From positions 1 through 64,000 of the forward strand of contig NZ_BJZP01000020.1 in assembly GCF_007992095.1 (NCBI RefSeq): DNA of 64,000 nucleotides, written 5' to 3'. Below, piece by piece: positions 1 through 9,368 of the stretch. This DNA comes from Paenirhizobium naphthalenivorans (GTDB lineage Bacteria > Pseudomonadota > Alphaproteobacteria > Rhizobiales > Rhizobiaceae). The first letter of the stretch is position 1, and each line of letters starts with the position of its first letter. The notes beneath the pieces were generated by a model, which was not told where the DNA came from, did not search any database, and worked only from the letters and a program-made list of their open reading frames with translations. The translations under genes were made by a program, and so were the position numbers.

Positions 1-78
1 CTTAGAGTGCCAACCACCAATCATACCATGTGAGGAACCATAATATTCATATAGAGTTCCTATAGCAAATCATTTACC

Positions 79-1218
79 ATGATTTCAATGGCTTACGATC
101 TAACGAAAATCAGCATGACAGCCCTGATGGACCCGGCTTTTCGCGCCGGTATCGCTCTGACGCGTTTGGACGAGCGCATCGCCCGCTCACCGGTTGGTCA
201 GGGCTGGATTGAGCGCACCCATTTCGCCGACGCCTGCGCCTCGCTGTGGATCGACGGCGAACTTGTGCATCTCGAAGACCTCGTTCTCCACGACGCTACC
301 CGCGATATTCGCACACCCACCCATGAGCTGACAATCTCCCGCGACGTGCTTCGCACCCGCCGGCGCATCGCCGCCCAACTCCCCGGCTGGGCACTTTCGG
401 CCGAAGGCGTCCGCACTCTCAGAAAAACCGCGGAGATCACGTTGGCCGCCGCTGACGAGGCGGAGCCGGCAGCTGCCAACCGGCGCCCGGTCGCGACAGA
501 TCCGGAAGGGGAGGCAGAGGATGGCGATGACGTCGAAAATCTGCCTGGCGTCGACTATGCCGCCATCGATGCGGTGCTCGCCCGATCGGAGGCCGCGATC
601 GAGAACGCGACACGGCCCGGTCGCGCCGGCGGCCAAGATAGAGATCCGATGATCTACGATCTCGATTGGGACGAAGATGCCAGGTTAGACGAGTGGCGCG
701 GCGTGTTGCGGCAGGTTCAGGACCTGCCGGCTGTGCTGCAGGCGATCGTTGCCCTTGATGCCTGGAACGAATTGTCGGTGCTGCAGCATGCGCCCTGGCT
801 CGGCCGGCTGCTGGCCGCTTCGATCCTACGGCAGGTCGGCATCACCACCGGTGCGCACCTCCCCGCTGTCAATCTCGGCCTGAAAACCATTCCCGTCGAT
901 CGGCGCCGGCATCGTGATCGGGAAACCCGCTTGCTCGCCATTGCTCACGGCCTGATCGCAGCCGCCGAGCTCGGTGTGAAAGAGCATGACCGGCTGTCGT
1001 TGGCGCGCACGATGTTCGAGCGGAAGCTGGAGGGTCGCCGGACGTCTTCGAAATTGCCGGAACTGATCGAGCTGGTGATGGCAAAGCCATTGGTGTCGGC
1101 CGGGATGGTGGCGAAGACGCTGGAGGTGACGCCGCAGGCGGCGCGGCGGATCGTTTTGGAACTCGGCCTGCGCGAGATGACGGGGAGGGGGAGGTTTCGA
1201 GCATGGGGGATAATTTGA
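79..1218 (+). CDS. RHE_PE00001-family (DUF1612/HTH) plasmid-type protein
   Basis: This 379-residue protein is recognised as the rhizobial RHE_PE00001 family, which combines a DUF1612-like body with a C-terminal helix-turn-helix. The diagnostic N-terminal stretch (about residues 35-75: [13 protein letters not shown], then an [19 protein letters not shown] segment, then [15 protein letters not shown]) is intact. Residues 338-365 look like a winged HTH ending in a basic GRGRFRAWG tail. Its exact role is unknown. Family members are common on Rhizobiaceae plasmids and islands, so it is a marker for lineage and for a mobile or accessory context. The in-frame ATG at 88 (MAYDL) is an equally good start because neither has a clear Shine-Dalgarno sequence. 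It stands alone, about 100 bp before the defence genes. Confidence 0.85.
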   Translation: MISMAYDLTKISMTALMDPAFRAGIALTRLDERIARSPVGQGWIERTHFADACASLWIDGELVHLEDLVLHDATRDIRTPTHELTISRDVLRTRRRIAAQLPGWALSAEGVRTLRKTAEITLAAADEAEPAAANRRPVATDPEGEAEDGDDVENLPGVDYAAIDAVLARSEAAIENATRPGRAGGQDRDPMIYDLDWDEDARLDEWRGVLRQVQDLPAVLQAIVALDAWNELSVLQHAPWLGRLLAASILRQVGITTGAHLPAVNLGLKTIPVDRRRHRDRETRLLAIAHGLIAAAELGVKEHDRLSLARTMFERKLEGRRTSSKLPELIELVMAKPLVSAGMVAKTLEVTPQAARRIVLELGLREMTGRGRFRAWGII

Positions 1219-1319
1219 GCCCGGCTCACCAATCTACTCTCTCGGAGCTATGATTTGCTGCATCGGGGAGGTATGGGTAACAGCGGTTTGCAGTCAACTT
1301 CGAACACTTCGATGCTGTA

Positions 1320-1763
1320 ATGAGAGATGTATTGATCAGAGTTTTGTTTGAGATAATCGTATCCATAAAAGGGCGAGCTCCCAGCAATTTTTCAGGCATA
1401 GGCATATTGATGTCGGACGACATAGCTTCGCTGCCACTTTTTCCTCTTCGAACCGCATCCCCACTACTAAATTACGATAACACCGTTGATGCTCTGCTAG
1501 AAATCTCGCAACTGTCGTCCGACTACCACGATGGATTTCATGTCATTTCCTCAAGCGGAGCTTTGATGCGTGTTGCGCAGTATTTTTCTCCACCGATTGT
1601 GGAAGATGTAACCATCGACCGAACGAAGAAATTTGGTGGTCGGTATCTCGCAGCAGCTTTTGGATCGGCGCTGCCGTCTGTGATTGCCACTGGCATCATC
1701 GGTATTGATTTAAGCGAGTCAATTTTTACCAGCGGTATAGATGTGACGGCCAAATACCTATGA
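1320..1763 (+). CDS. Divergent diadenylate cyclase (DisA_N/DAC-fold) protein
   Basis: This 147-residue protein aligns by eye along the whole DAC fold of CdaA/DisA. A first strand lies near residues 22-31 (SNFSGIGIL). A helix and PLL segment follow at 48-60. Then comes the DGA-type nucleotide motif as YHDGF (69-73), and the GTRHRAA motif as FGGRYLAAA (105-113), followed by a hydrophobic strand at 120-130. Asp71, Gly72 and Arg108 are kept. The RHR histidine and second arginine are replaced by Tyr and Leu, and DGA has become DGF. It could therefore be a minimal, altered cyclase or a nucleotide sensor. Its stop overlaps the start of the next gene by ATGA, so the two are translationally coupled. 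An internal ATG at 1410 would remove the first strand, so 1320 is preferred. GC content is lower than in the flanks. The DAC-fold call is fairly secure; catalysis is not established. Confidence 0.6.
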   Translation: MRDVLIRVLFEIIVSIKGRAPSNFSGIGILMSDDIASLPLFPLRTASPLLNYDNTVDALLEISQLSSDYHDGFHVISSSGALMRVAQYFSPPIVEDVTIDRTKKFGGRYLAAAFGSALPSVIATGIIGIDLSESIFTSGIDVTAKYL

Positions 1764-2356
1764 TTCAAATAGTCCCTCTCCCACGTTTAATAGGTATCAT
1801 CGCAACCGTGTACGCGGTGTTTGTGGTCGTAATGTTTGCATCTACTAGAGCCTACAGTTCTGGCATCGATCTGCGAGGAGCTACTGAATTTGCATTCGCG
1901 TATGCGGCGGCCCTTCAAATAGCTCTTATGTGTTTTTTCTCATTTCTCTGGAAATGGCTCTGGCGGATTATTCCACCGCTCAACCAGATCTTCTTTCCGA
2001 ATCTCGAGGGAAAGTGGCGGATGAAAATCGATTACATTCATGTTGACGGGAAATCGGGAACAACTTGTGCTGATGCAGTGATACGGCAATCATTTTACAA
2101 GATTAGCATGGAGGTATCTGCGAAAGACTCCTCCTCTGTGACGATCAGCGCTGACGCGCAAAAGCACCCGCAATCGGGGCGACCGACCCTGTTCTACATC
2201 TTTCGGGTTACTCCGAAGTCGAATACCGTTCTGTCACCCCAATCATATGATGGAGCAGCGTCTCTTCAACTATCAGATGACGATGTGTTGTCGGGAAACT
2301 ATTTCACGGAGGCAAATACGAGGGGACATTACACACTAACGCGCGCCGAGGCTTGA
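1760..2356 (+). CDS. Two-TM beta-barrel effector (Cap15/2TM-beta-like)
   Basis: This 198-residue protein has two predicted membrane helices (about 10-27 and 43-70) and then a cytoplasmic beta-rich domain opening with PNLEGKW (80-86). It ends with a [19 protein letters not shown] strand pair (179-193). That layout and the G-x-W and G-x-Y-F-T signatures match the lipocalin-like barrel of Cap15, the CBASS effector that disrupts the inner membrane on cyclic-dinucleotide binding. They also match the 2TM-beta effector of Panoptes systems. It is coupled to the DAC-like gene through a 4-nt ATGA overlap, so the pair very likely forms one defence or signalling unit: nucleotide maker or sensor plus membrane effector. 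The gene ends convergent with capV, 63 bp away. Ligand specificity is unknown. Confidence 0.7.
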   Translation: MIQIVPLPRLIGIIATVYAVFVVVMFASTRAYSSGIDLRGATEFAFAYAAALQIALMCFFSFLWKWLWRIIPPLNQIFFPNLEGKWRMKIDYIHVDGKSGTTCADAVIRQSFYKISMEVSAKDSSSVTISADAQKHPQSGRPTLFYIFRVTPKSNTVLSPQSYDGAASLQLSDDDVLSGNYFTEANTRGHYTLTRAEA

Positions 2357-2419
2357 TACTTATCATTTGCTCTGCATGCCCGTGTCCTTACGTTTTATAA
2401 CGGGAGTTAGAACAAACAT

Positions 2420-3400
2420 TCATGCCAACCCCTCCCGGAAATCCAAAAGAGCCGGCCGATGATCTAGAAACGCCTTGAGCTGTGTTGACGCTGTAAAGCT
2501 CCTGTAGGAGCCTTCCGCGAGCCCAAGCAGTGTAGCGCGCCGTTTTTCATTGGCTATATCGAGCCCGAGATCGGATGTTTGTTCGCTTGAAGGCTCCCGG
2601 TCGATCCGGAGATAACGATCTTTGAGGTGATGAGTCATCATGAAGTGGACAAGCTGCTGCTGGCTTGTCATCACCGTGGAGAGAAGGCGGTCCTTTCGAA
2701 GCCATGCGAAGGCGCCAAGGTCCCTACCAAGCGAGTTCGGCAGTGAGAACTTGGAGGAGGTCGTGCCGACGCTGAGGATGTGGATGTTCTCGATTTCTTG
2801 TCCGCAAAAATGGATCGCTTCATGTAGCGCGCAGAGATCTGGCGCGTTCGCCACTATACCACCATCCACGTAGTTCGAATTTTTGATACTTGCCATGGGA
2901 AAGAAGTATGGGGCGGCGGAGGTTGCCATAGCCACATCCGCAGCTAGCAAATTCCTGTCCCACGTGAGCCGCTCGTGATGCGGCGTCTTAAACATCTGCA
3001 CCTGCCCGTCGCTCATATTCACCGCAGGGATCAGCAAACGGGTCTGCGCGTCAGCGATAAGTGCGCGATCCCCGATCACTTCTTCAATCGCTTTGCGCAG
3101 TTCGCGGTTGCGGTACTTCGCTCCGAATGGTTTGCGAAGCCGTGACACGATTCTACCGAGCTTCCAGTTGCTGCGGGGGAATATGTCCTCTCCGCGCTTG
3201 AGGAATACCTGTTCGATGTCTTCCGCGGTTTTCCCGAGCGCAAGGCCGATCGCGATGATGCCGCCAATCGAGGTGCCTGCGATCATGTCGAAGCATTGGC
3301 CGATCGGGCGCCCCGCCTGCTGCTCGATATGCTTCAACACAGCTATCGTATACAGCCCGCGATATCCACCTCCGCTGAGCGCCAAAATTCTGAATTCCAT
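2420..3400 (-). CDS. capV: CBASS effector phospholipase, patatin-like CapV
   Basis: This 326-residue patatin-fold lipase has the oxyanion loop GGGYRG (10-15), the nucleophile elbow GTSIGG (42-47, Ser44) and the catalytic Asp in DGG (179-181). The length and the motif SGGGYRGLYT match CapV, which is activated by 3',3'-cGAMP from DncV and degrades membrane phospholipids in infected cells. It is read divergently from the cyclase gene, with 125 bp between the two starts. In the classic capV-dncV-cap2-cap3 loci all genes are co-directional, so the effector here has its own promoter or shares a bidirectional one. There is no signal peptide, consistent with cytoplasmic action at the inner leaflet. 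Assignment of the ligand rests on the neighbouring DncV-like cyclase. Confidence 0.9.
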   Translation of the reverse strand: MEFRILALSGGGYRGLYTIAVLKHIEQQAGRPIGQCFDMIAGTSIGGIIAIGLALGKTAEDIEQVFLKRGEDIFPRSNWKLGRIVSRLRKPFGAKYRNRELRKAIEEVIGDRALIADAQTRLLIPAVNMSDGQVQMFKTPHHERLTWDRNLLAADVAMATSAAPYFFPMASIKNSNYVDGGIVANAPDLCALHEAIHFCGQEIENIHILSVGTTSSKFSLPNSLGRDLGAFAWLRKDRLLSTVMTSQQQLVHFMMTHHLKDRYLRIDREPSSEQTSDLGLDIANEKRRATLLGLAEGSYRSFTASTQLKAFLDHRPALLDFREGLA

Positions 3401-3525
3401 ACTTGAAGTCTCTTTTGGTGATAACTACATGATGTCAGATATGGCACAATAATTGTAAGTCGTATACTATATATAGTGATTTTCGACATCGCATCTCTGC
3501 CGACTGACCGGGGGACACGGGACAC
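3401..3525. promoter_or_regulatory. Bidirectional capV/dncV intergenic region
   Basis: This 125-bp AT-rich spacer separates the divergent starts of capV (minus) and dncV (plus). It contains TATACTATATATAGTG near 3462-3477, which could supply -10 elements on both strands. dncV has a weak G-rich ribosome site (GGGGGACACGGGACAC) directly before its ATG. No operator for a WYL or CapW-type repressor is obvious, and no regulator gene is adjacent. Confidence 0.4.
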
Positions 3526-4659
3526 ATGGCAAACGTATCCAAACTTCTATACTCGACTGTCGCCGACGTCTCCTTCCTGTTGGAGATCGAGCCCGAAGAC
3601 GACGCGAAAGCTGATTTACTGGAGGCAAAAGAAAAAATACGCAACCGGCTCAGAGACGCATTCGCCGAAAAAAGCAAGGGTCTGTTCGGTACGTCCATCC
3701 GACCTAGATTCTTTACGCAGGGTAGCCACTCCTACAAGACGCTAAACGAACCCGCATGGCCACCCGAGCAGCAGATGGACCTTGACGATGGCTGCTATCT
3801 GCCGATGTCCTTTGTCAAAGGAGCCCGTCCGTCCCAAGCGTCCGCCCTTTTCTTCCAATTCGTCGACGGTGTGCTAAAAGGTCTCGCCGAAGAGGAAGGC
3901 TGGGAGTTCAAAGAAAAGGACACCTGCTGCCGCGTGGTCATCAGTTCCTTAGCTCACATAGACATTCCCCTTTACGCGATACCCGATGCCGAATTCGTGC
4001 TCCTCGAAAAGGCGCTGAGCGCTAACGCCACGTTCGCCGAAGATCGCCGCCGCGATACCTGGGATGCCTTGCCGTCGGATAGCGTCCTGCTCGCCCATCG
4101 CAGAGAAGATTGGAAGGTTTCGGACCCGCGCAAGATCAAGACGTGGTTTTTGGCAGCGGTCGAAGTCTTCGGCGAGAAACTGCGACGCATTTGCCGATAT
4201 CTCAAAGCCTGGCGGGATCACCATAAACCTGAGCTGGATAGTGTGTCTTCCATCCTGTTGATGGTGTGTGCCTGGAAGGCATTCAACGAAATCAGGCGGC
4301 CGTTCATACCGGACCGTGAGGACCAAGCCTTGCTCGCTGTTCTCGAGAGACTTCCTGCCTATCTGGAAAGTGCCGTCGCAAATCCCACAGACCCGGACGA
4401 AGATATTAACCGCCTTTCGACCGAGGACAGGAAGATTGCCGCGAAGTGTGCACGTGAGTTCGCAGACAGCCTGCGCACGACGATCGCTACCGTTACCGAT
4501 CCCGGTCATGCAGTTCTCAAAACGCAAGGCTCGCTCGGCCTGCGCGTGCCAGACAGGCCAGATCTCGTCAGCGTCGCGGAGACCGCCAAGGTCACCGTGC
4601 TTTCCCAACCCCAAAAAGAGGTCGCTGCCCCCGTCGTCGGAAGATCACAGAGTGGCTGA
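3526..4659 (+). CDS. dncV: CBASS cyclic nucleotide synthase, DncV-like CD-NTase
   Basis: This 377-residue CD-NTase is of the DncV (cGAS/DncV-like) type. It carries the nucleotidyltransferase motif QGSHSYKTL (65-73), metal-binding acids in QQMDLDDGCYLPM (82-94) and a third acid in HIDIPLY (144-150, Asp146). The family joins ATP and GTP, typically into 3',3'-cGAMP, which activates CapV. The protein ends in a free glycine (SQSG), as expected if Cap2 attaches the C-terminus to a target lysine to prime the enzyme. Its stop overlaps the cap2 start by 8 nt, and cap2 and cap3 follow, so this is a complete type II CBASS core. The product nucleotide is inferred from clade resemblance and the CapV partner. 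Confidence 0.92.
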   Translation: MANVSKLLYSTVADVSFLLEIEPEDDAKADLLEAKEKIRNRLRDAFAEKSKGLFGTSIRPRFFTQGSHSYKTLNEPAWPPEQQMDLDDGCYLPMSFVKGARPSQASALFFQFVDGVLKGLAEEEGWEFKEKDTCCRVVISSLAHIDIPLYAIPDAEFVLLEKALSANATFAEDRRRDTWDALPSDSVLLAHRREDWKVSDPRKIKTWFLAAVEVFGEKLRRICRYLKAWRDHHKPELDSVSSILLMVCAWKAFNEIRRPFIPDREDQALLAVLERLPAYLESAVANPTDPDEDINRLSTEDRKIAAKCAREFADSLRTTIATVTDPGHAVLKTQGSLGLRVPDRPDLVSVAETAKVTVLSQPQKEVAAPVVGRSQSG

Positions 4660-6334
4660 TGTCGATGTCTCGGCAAGACGGCGGATCCATGACGCTCTAA
4701 CGCAAAGAGGCTTCCAGCGCGATTGGTCCCGCGAGCGCGCAATATACTTTGGAGCGCTCGATCCGAACGCACTAAAGGTACCCGTCCGCATTGACGTCAC
4801 TGATCTGGACTTCGTCCGGCCCCCGCCAATACGAGTTGACGAAGGCTATGACGTCAAGGGCCGCAGGCTTCCACATTTGCTCGATGAAGCGCGTTCGTTC
4901 TGCTACTACGCGGCCGGAACCGTCGTTCTCGATCGATATAATCCGGGCGGGACTGTTCTTCAGTGCCTCGAACAGGCGGACGACGTCATGCGCCAGGCTG
5001 TCCGCGGCAAGTCGAACGCCGATTTCGCGAACGAAATGCAAGCCTATTGGTCATCTTCGTTCGTGCTCGTAGACCTGCCTCCTGGGTTCACGGGAAGAAT
5101 AAAAGTTCGATACCTTAACCTACGGGGCGGTGATGCGTCGACAGGTGCCCTCTGCGCAGACGGGTCGTGGCTACTGGCTGCGCATCGCGCCAACGGCACA
5201 TCGATCCCCGAGGGTGAGGACTGCATTGTCGTTTCAACAGAGAAGGCGCTTACGCTCAATCCGGATGCCGACTGGCCTCCGACTAACTTGTCGGTTCTCA
5301 ACGTTTGGCTCAAATGGCTGGATCCGGAGCTCGTCGGTGTTCTCGAAAGAAGTTTCGTCCTGGGAGAAGGGCAGACGAGATGGGTTGCCATAAAGGCTTC
5401 GAACGGAACATTTATTCTGAGCGCATCACTTCCAGCCATGCTGCGGAAGGATGAATTCCAGAAGTCACGGCGGACGAGCATCCCGGCCGCGCTCAATCGC
5501 TTTGCGAAAAAGACCGATATCGAACGGACGATCGGAATGTCAGCGGACACGGACTACATATTCAGCCGCAATTTAGGCTCTCAACCTAATCTTGCGGGAA
5601 AACGTATCCTGCTTATCGGCGCTGGTACGATCGGCGGCTTCCTCGCCCATCAGTTGGCGCAGTCCGGGGCGGGAGCAAATGGCGGTCGCCTGACGATCGT
5701 CGACACCGACGAGCTAAGAACCGCCAACCTCGGGCGTCATCTTCTCGGCCTGCCATATATTAACACCAACAAAGCAGAGGGATGCTGTGCCTTCATCAAA
5801 CAGCAGCTTCCAATGCTCGATATCGATTTTTTGGCTGAGGACGCATTGAAGGTGATCGCGAGACAATTATTGCCGTACGACCTGATGATCGACGTCACGG
5901 GAGAAGAGGCGCTGTCGCTTGCAATCAACGAAAGGGCCATCCGGTCAGGCGATAACCGGCCCCCCGTTCTCTTCGGCTATCTTCTCGGGAACGGCGCCCT
6001 TGCCCAGGCCCTTTTTACGGACAGCCGCGAATATGCTTGCCTGAAATGTCTTAAGCCCGATCTTGCAAGAGCTGCCCGATTTCCATCCTTGAGGGTAGGA
6101 GTGGATGTGGTCCGGGAGCGGAACATGGAATGCGCCGACCCGCTCTATATACCTTACCCAGTGACCAGGTCGGTGATAGCGGCTTCTCTTGTCTGCGAAA
6201 TGACGCTCGCTTGGGCCGCCGGATCGATAGGCCAGCGCTTTCGGTCCCACCTCTTTGACACCTCCCAAGCCTATCAAATCAGGGACGGGAACCCAGCACC
6301 CTCTCGAGAATGTCCAGCATGCACCCGGATTTGA
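4652..6334 (+). CDS. cap2: CBASS Cap2, E2-E1 ubiquitin-transferase-like fusion
   Basis: With a GTG start at 4652 overlapping the dncV stop, this is a 560-residue E2-E1 fusion. The same frame stays open upstream to 4268, but that part lies entirely inside dncV. The N-terminal E2-like domain has SFCYY (candidate E2 cysteine Cys84) after the RRLPHLLDEA helix. The C-terminal ThiF-type adenylation domain has GAGTIGG (323-329), an IVDTDEL acidic strand (349-355) and an R-rich ANLGRHLLG crossover. CxxC pairs at 463/466 and 554/557 could hold zinc. Cys494 in ECADPLYIPY is my candidate E1 catalytic cysteine. Cap2 adenylates the C-terminus of the cyclase and conjugates it to cell proteins, which primes signalling. 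Confidence 0.9.
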   Translation: MADVDVSARRRIHDALTQRGFQRDWSRERAIYFGALDPNALKVPVRIDVTDLDFVRPPPIRVDEGYDVKGRRLPHLLDEARSFCYYAAGTVVLDRYNPGGTVLQCLEQADDVMRQAVRGKSNADFANEMQAYWSSSFVLVDLPPGFTGRIKVRYLNLRGGDASTGALCADGSWLLAAHRANGTSIPEGEDCIVVSTEKALTLNPDADWPPTNLSVLNVWLKWLDPELVGVLERSFVLGEGQTRWVAIKASNGTFILSASLPAMLRKDEFQKSRRTSIPAALNRFAKKTDIERTIGMSADTDYIFSRNLGSQPNLAGKRILLIGAGTIGGFLAHQLAQSGAGANGGRLTIVDTDELRTANLGRHLLGLPYINTNKAEGCCAFIKQQLPMLDIDFLAEDALKVIARQLLPYDLMIDVTGEEALSLAINERAIRSGDNRPPVLFGYLLGNGALAQALFTDSREYACLKCLKPDLARAARFPSLRVGVDVVRERNMECADPLYIPYPVTRSVIAASLVCEMTLAWAAGSIGQRFRSHLFDTSQAYQIRDGNPAPSRECPACTRI

Positions 6335-6783
6335 TCTTCTCGATAGGATCGAGCGCGTTTGTCTTACTTCCCGGCCCGGTCGTCGAAGTTATGCGGCGTT
6401 TCACTGTCGGTGACGAGGGGCGAGCGGAAGCGGGGGGTATTTTGATCGGCAGCCACCGTGGCGACCATATCGAAATCAGCGACTGCACCACACCTCTCCG
6501 CGGCGACGTCAGGAAGCCATATCTATTCGACCGAAAGGACCGCGGTCACCAGCTAGCCGCAATCACAGCTTGGACAAAGAGCCTCGGCAAGAGGACGTTC
6601 GTTGGAGAGTGGCATACCCACCCGGAAGATTTTCCGGTGCCGTCTGGTACTGACCGCGCAACCTGGCGAGACATCACCATGAAAAACACGGTTGCTTCGG
6701 TATTCATTATCTTTGGCCGTGAAGCGCTTTGGGCTGGAATAGGTCAAGCGGGCTCCGTGACCGCCATGAAGGTCGTTAGCTGA
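6310..6783 (+). CDS. cap3: CBASS Cap3, JAMM isopeptidase
   Basis: This 157-residue JAB/JAMM metalloprotease has the full zinc motif: Glu40 in EAGGILIG, His102 and His104 in WHTHPED, Ser112 and Asp115 in VPSGTD. Cap3 cuts CD-NTase conjugates made by Cap2, opposing priming. The start overlaps the cap2 end by 25 nt, as expected for a coupled operon. It ends 53 bp from the convergent ietS gene, so it closes the CBASS operon. The length is typical of the family and no extra domain is present. Confidence 0.92.
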   Translation: MSSMHPDLIFSIGSSAFVLLPGPVVEVMRRFTVGDEGRAEAGGILIGSHRGDHIEISDCTTPLRGDVRKPYLFDRKDRGHQLAAITAWTKSLGKRTFVGEWHTHPEDFPVPSGTDRATWRDITMKNTVASVFIIFGREALWAGIGQAGSVTAMKVVS

Positions 6784-6836
6784 GTCGCACTCATCCCAGT
6801 CACCGAAATTGCGGTTGGGCTTGGAATTCCCCTGCC

Positions 6837-9368
6837 TCATGGTGTTGCGCGCTGTGGCGGCCTCGGTTGGAGACGCGCTCTCACTTGGTCATATAGCCGA
6901 AGCTCGCCCGGCATTTCGAGTGAAACCGCCAGTCCGAAGGGGACCGTCTCGTCCACCGGATTGCCCGGGTCGGGCTCTCGCTGGACCTTGAGAGTGATCG
7001 TCATGCCCTCAGCGACCACCGCCGCCCGATCGCCGCTCCATCGGCGGGTGAAGACGGTACCGCGATTGGTCTGGTTCAGGTCGGGTTGGCTACCGTGGCC
7101 CTTCACTGCCAGCTCGTCGAGATCGTCTGGTGCCAATATTTTCATTTTTACGCCGCGATAGGATTTGCGCCCTGGAAGGACGGGCGTGAACCAGGCGAGA
7201 GTCGCGCAAAATGAATGGGGACGTGCCTGGCCGCCCAAGACAGCGGGAATGGGAACCACCACGTCTACGCTGCGCTCCCGACCAAGTTCACCGACGCACC
7301 AGAATGTCGCACGGTCGGACGCGCAGGCGATTGCGTCGTCCGCGTCATACACACCGTATCCGAAAAATCTGCGGATATTGTCCTTCTGGCGAGAAGCCTG
7401 TCCTTGCCCAAATGGTCCAATCAACCTCTTGACCATAGCCGCCGCCTGTTCGGGCCACCGCGCCGGATGAACCAGGAGAGCCTTGATCAGTACCGCACGC
7501 GCTGTCCCAGGCAGTTGGAGAAACTCCTGTCCATAGGCGGCTTCCAATGCATCGTGAATCCGGTGCGCCGTACGCGAAGCAAGCGCAGTAGCAGCACTTG
7601 TTCCGTTGGTGAAAGCTTCACCGCCCTCTATCCCCGGCCGTGGTGGGGCTGCGACCTTCAACCCAGCCCCGCGGGCTGCGCCCGCCGGGCTGACGATAAT
7701 GCCCCCTCCGCTCCCGATGACGCGAAGATGCTCGCGGGCCGCGGGCATAAGGATGTCGGGTTTGACGGAATCTGCAAAACCCGGACCCAGCGCACTTGAA
7801 GGATTGGCCGTATCCAGTTCGGTGAACGGGTTCACGTTGGTGCGGGCCGACGCCCTGTCCGCCTGCGAAACCCAATCGAGGTTCCGGCCACCAACCGTCA
7901 GACCATTCACCGTCTCCGACGGGGAGAGAAGCCGCCGATCGGCAACGATGGCCGCTATCGCACTCACGACACCTTCGGCACGGGTGCCATGAAGAGCGTC
8001 CTCGAACGCGGCGCGCGTATCGAATGCCGGAATGGGAAAGCTGGAGGTAACATTTCCTGCGCTGACCAAAAAAAGTATTCCGAACCGATAGGCCAGCCGG
8101 TCGAGAAGTCGCGCCCATGGAGATAGCTGACCATGAAACGGCCGCCTGACGTTTCCAAGCGAGATGTTGACGATAATGACCCACGGAGCCGATGGCTGCG
8201 CACCGCCACGCATCTGCAGCACCGCCTGGTAAATTAGGTCAACAATCAAGCGGTCGGATGGAAATCGGTCGTTGTTGCCCATGACCGGGATGCAATGGAT
8301 CTGGCGAGGCAGCGGCGGTTCCGGCCGGTTGCGGTCACCGTGAACGATAAGGGAGGCCATTGCCGACCCATGCACCCGCTGCGCAACCAGAGCGTCGGGC
8401 TCGAGACCAAAATGGTCCTCGACCTTGAGGTGTCGCCTCAAAAGGGGATGACCCGCGACGGGCACTCCGTCTAGGAGTGCAAGAATCGATGCAGGGCTCA
8501 CCTGCACCTCCGCGGCTGGCGCGGACGGCGGCAGGCTGTCATTGGCTTCGATGCCGGTCACGAGGCTCTGCGGTCTGATATGCATGATCGGCTCGACACC
8601 GGCCAAGCTGCCAGGTTGCCGAGTGATAACGCTCCGGATCGAAGCAACGGGTATTTCGGCGAGAATGGCGTGGTAGGCAATGTCGTCGATACGGGCACGA
8701 TGGATGACACGTCCGCCCGCCTGGGCGACAGCATTCGAGACGGCGACTTCGCTCACAACACCGGCGTTCGTCGCCGAGCGGAAGATGAGCTCGATCTCGA
8801 GGGGAATCAGCTCGTCGTCGTCCCGCCCGTCGATTTCTTCCTCCAGGATCCCGGCATCCAAGGGCTGAACTCGATCGGCCGGTCCCCAGACGCGCAGGTC
8901 GCGAAGGCAGGCAAAAACGTCGCGCCATGGCGTATAGCCGGTTGGAAGCGTTCGTCCCGCAACCCAGTTGCGCCATAACGATTCGATCTGGCGCAGGGCG
9001 ATGAGATCGGGAACAAGCAGGTAAGCGAAGGGCGACTTGTCTTCGTCGCTCGGAAGCTCTTCCTCATCGATCAATTCCAGACCGGGAATATTGTTGATGG
9101 CACGCGCAAAATTCGCGATGTCGCCTTTCACTTCGAAGACGAGAAGCCTTTCCGGAGCAAGCGCCGTGGGATCGGCGCGCAGGGAGAGCCCCGTTGGATC
9201 CCGTTGCAGGACCTCGGTCAGACGCCGGAACGTTGGAGTAAACTGCTGATCCTGTCGCTGCCTTGCGAAAGGCTCAGGTCTCTGGATGTTTGCCGGCCTG
9301 CCGATTTGTCTTGGAACCGCCGCGCTTGGACGCAGTCTCAGGATTGGTCTGGTCGGATCGCTCACCAT
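6837..9368 (-). CDS. ietS: IetS subtilisin-like serine protease (toxin/defence)
   Basis: This 843-residue cytoplasmic S8 protease has Asp300 (ILALLDGVP), His333 (RVHGSAMAS), the oxyanion Asn439 (VSAGN) and Ser591 (NGTSAATA). There is no signal peptide, and a large N-terminal region (1-290) has no recognised catalytic motif. It matches the protease half of the ietA-ietS pair. That pair was described as a stability/incompatibility toxin-antitoxin of Agrobacterium Ti plasmids and later as an anti-phage ATPase-protease system (Gao_Iet). The assigned start overlaps the ietA 3' end by 95 nt. A shorter start inside the first 40 residues is possible because that segment is low-complexity and basic. 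What triggers the protease and what it cuts are unknown. Confidence 0.87.
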   Translation of the reverse strand: MVSDPTRPILRLRPSAAVPRQIGRPANIQRPEPFARQRQDQQFTPTFRRLTEVLQRDPTGLSLRADPTALAPERLLVFEVKGDIANFARAINNIPGLELIDEEELPSDEDKSPFAYLLVPDLIALRQIESLWRNWVAGRTLPTGYTPWRDVFACLRDLRVWGPADRVQPLDAGILEEEIDGRDDDELIPLEIELIFRSATNAGVVSEVAVSNAVAQAGGRVIHRARIDDIAYHAILAEIPVASIRSVITRQPGSLAGVEPIMHIRPQSLVTGIEANDSLPPSAPAAEVQVSPASILALLDGVPVAGHPLLRRHLKVEDHFGLEPDALVAQRVHGSAMASLIVHGDRNRPEPPLPRQIHCIPVMGNNDRFPSDRLIVDLIYQAVLQMRGGAQPSAPWVIIVNISLGNVRRPFHGQLSPWARLLDRLAYRFGILFLVSAGNVTSSFPIPAFDTRAAFEDALHGTRAEGVVSAIAAIVADRRLLSPSETVNGLTVGGRNLDWVSQADRASARTNVNPFTELDTANPSSALGPGFADSVKPDILMPAAREHLRVIGSGGGIIVSPAGAARGAGLKVAAPPRPGIEGGEAFTNGTSAATALASRTAHRIHDALEAAYGQEFLQLPGTARAVLIKALLVHPARWPEQAAAMVKRLIGPFGQGQASRQKDNIRRFFGYGVYDADDAIACASDRATFWCVGELGRERSVDVVVPIPAVLGGQARPHSFCATLAWFTPVLPGRKSYRGVKMKILAPDDLDELAVKGHGSQPDLNQTNRGTVFTRRWSGDRAAVVAEGMTITLKVQREPDPGNPVDETVPFGLAVSLEMPGELRLYDQVRARLQPRPPQRATP

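Noticed and set aside
1320..1763. First gene of the two-gene unit as an mCpol cyclase
   Set aside because: No GGDD-type palm motif is present; HDGF and GGRYLAAA fit the DAC fold better.
4268..4651. In-frame N-terminal extension of Cap2
   Set aside because: The region is fully inside dncV; the GTG at 4652 gives a normal Cap2 length and a typical overlap.
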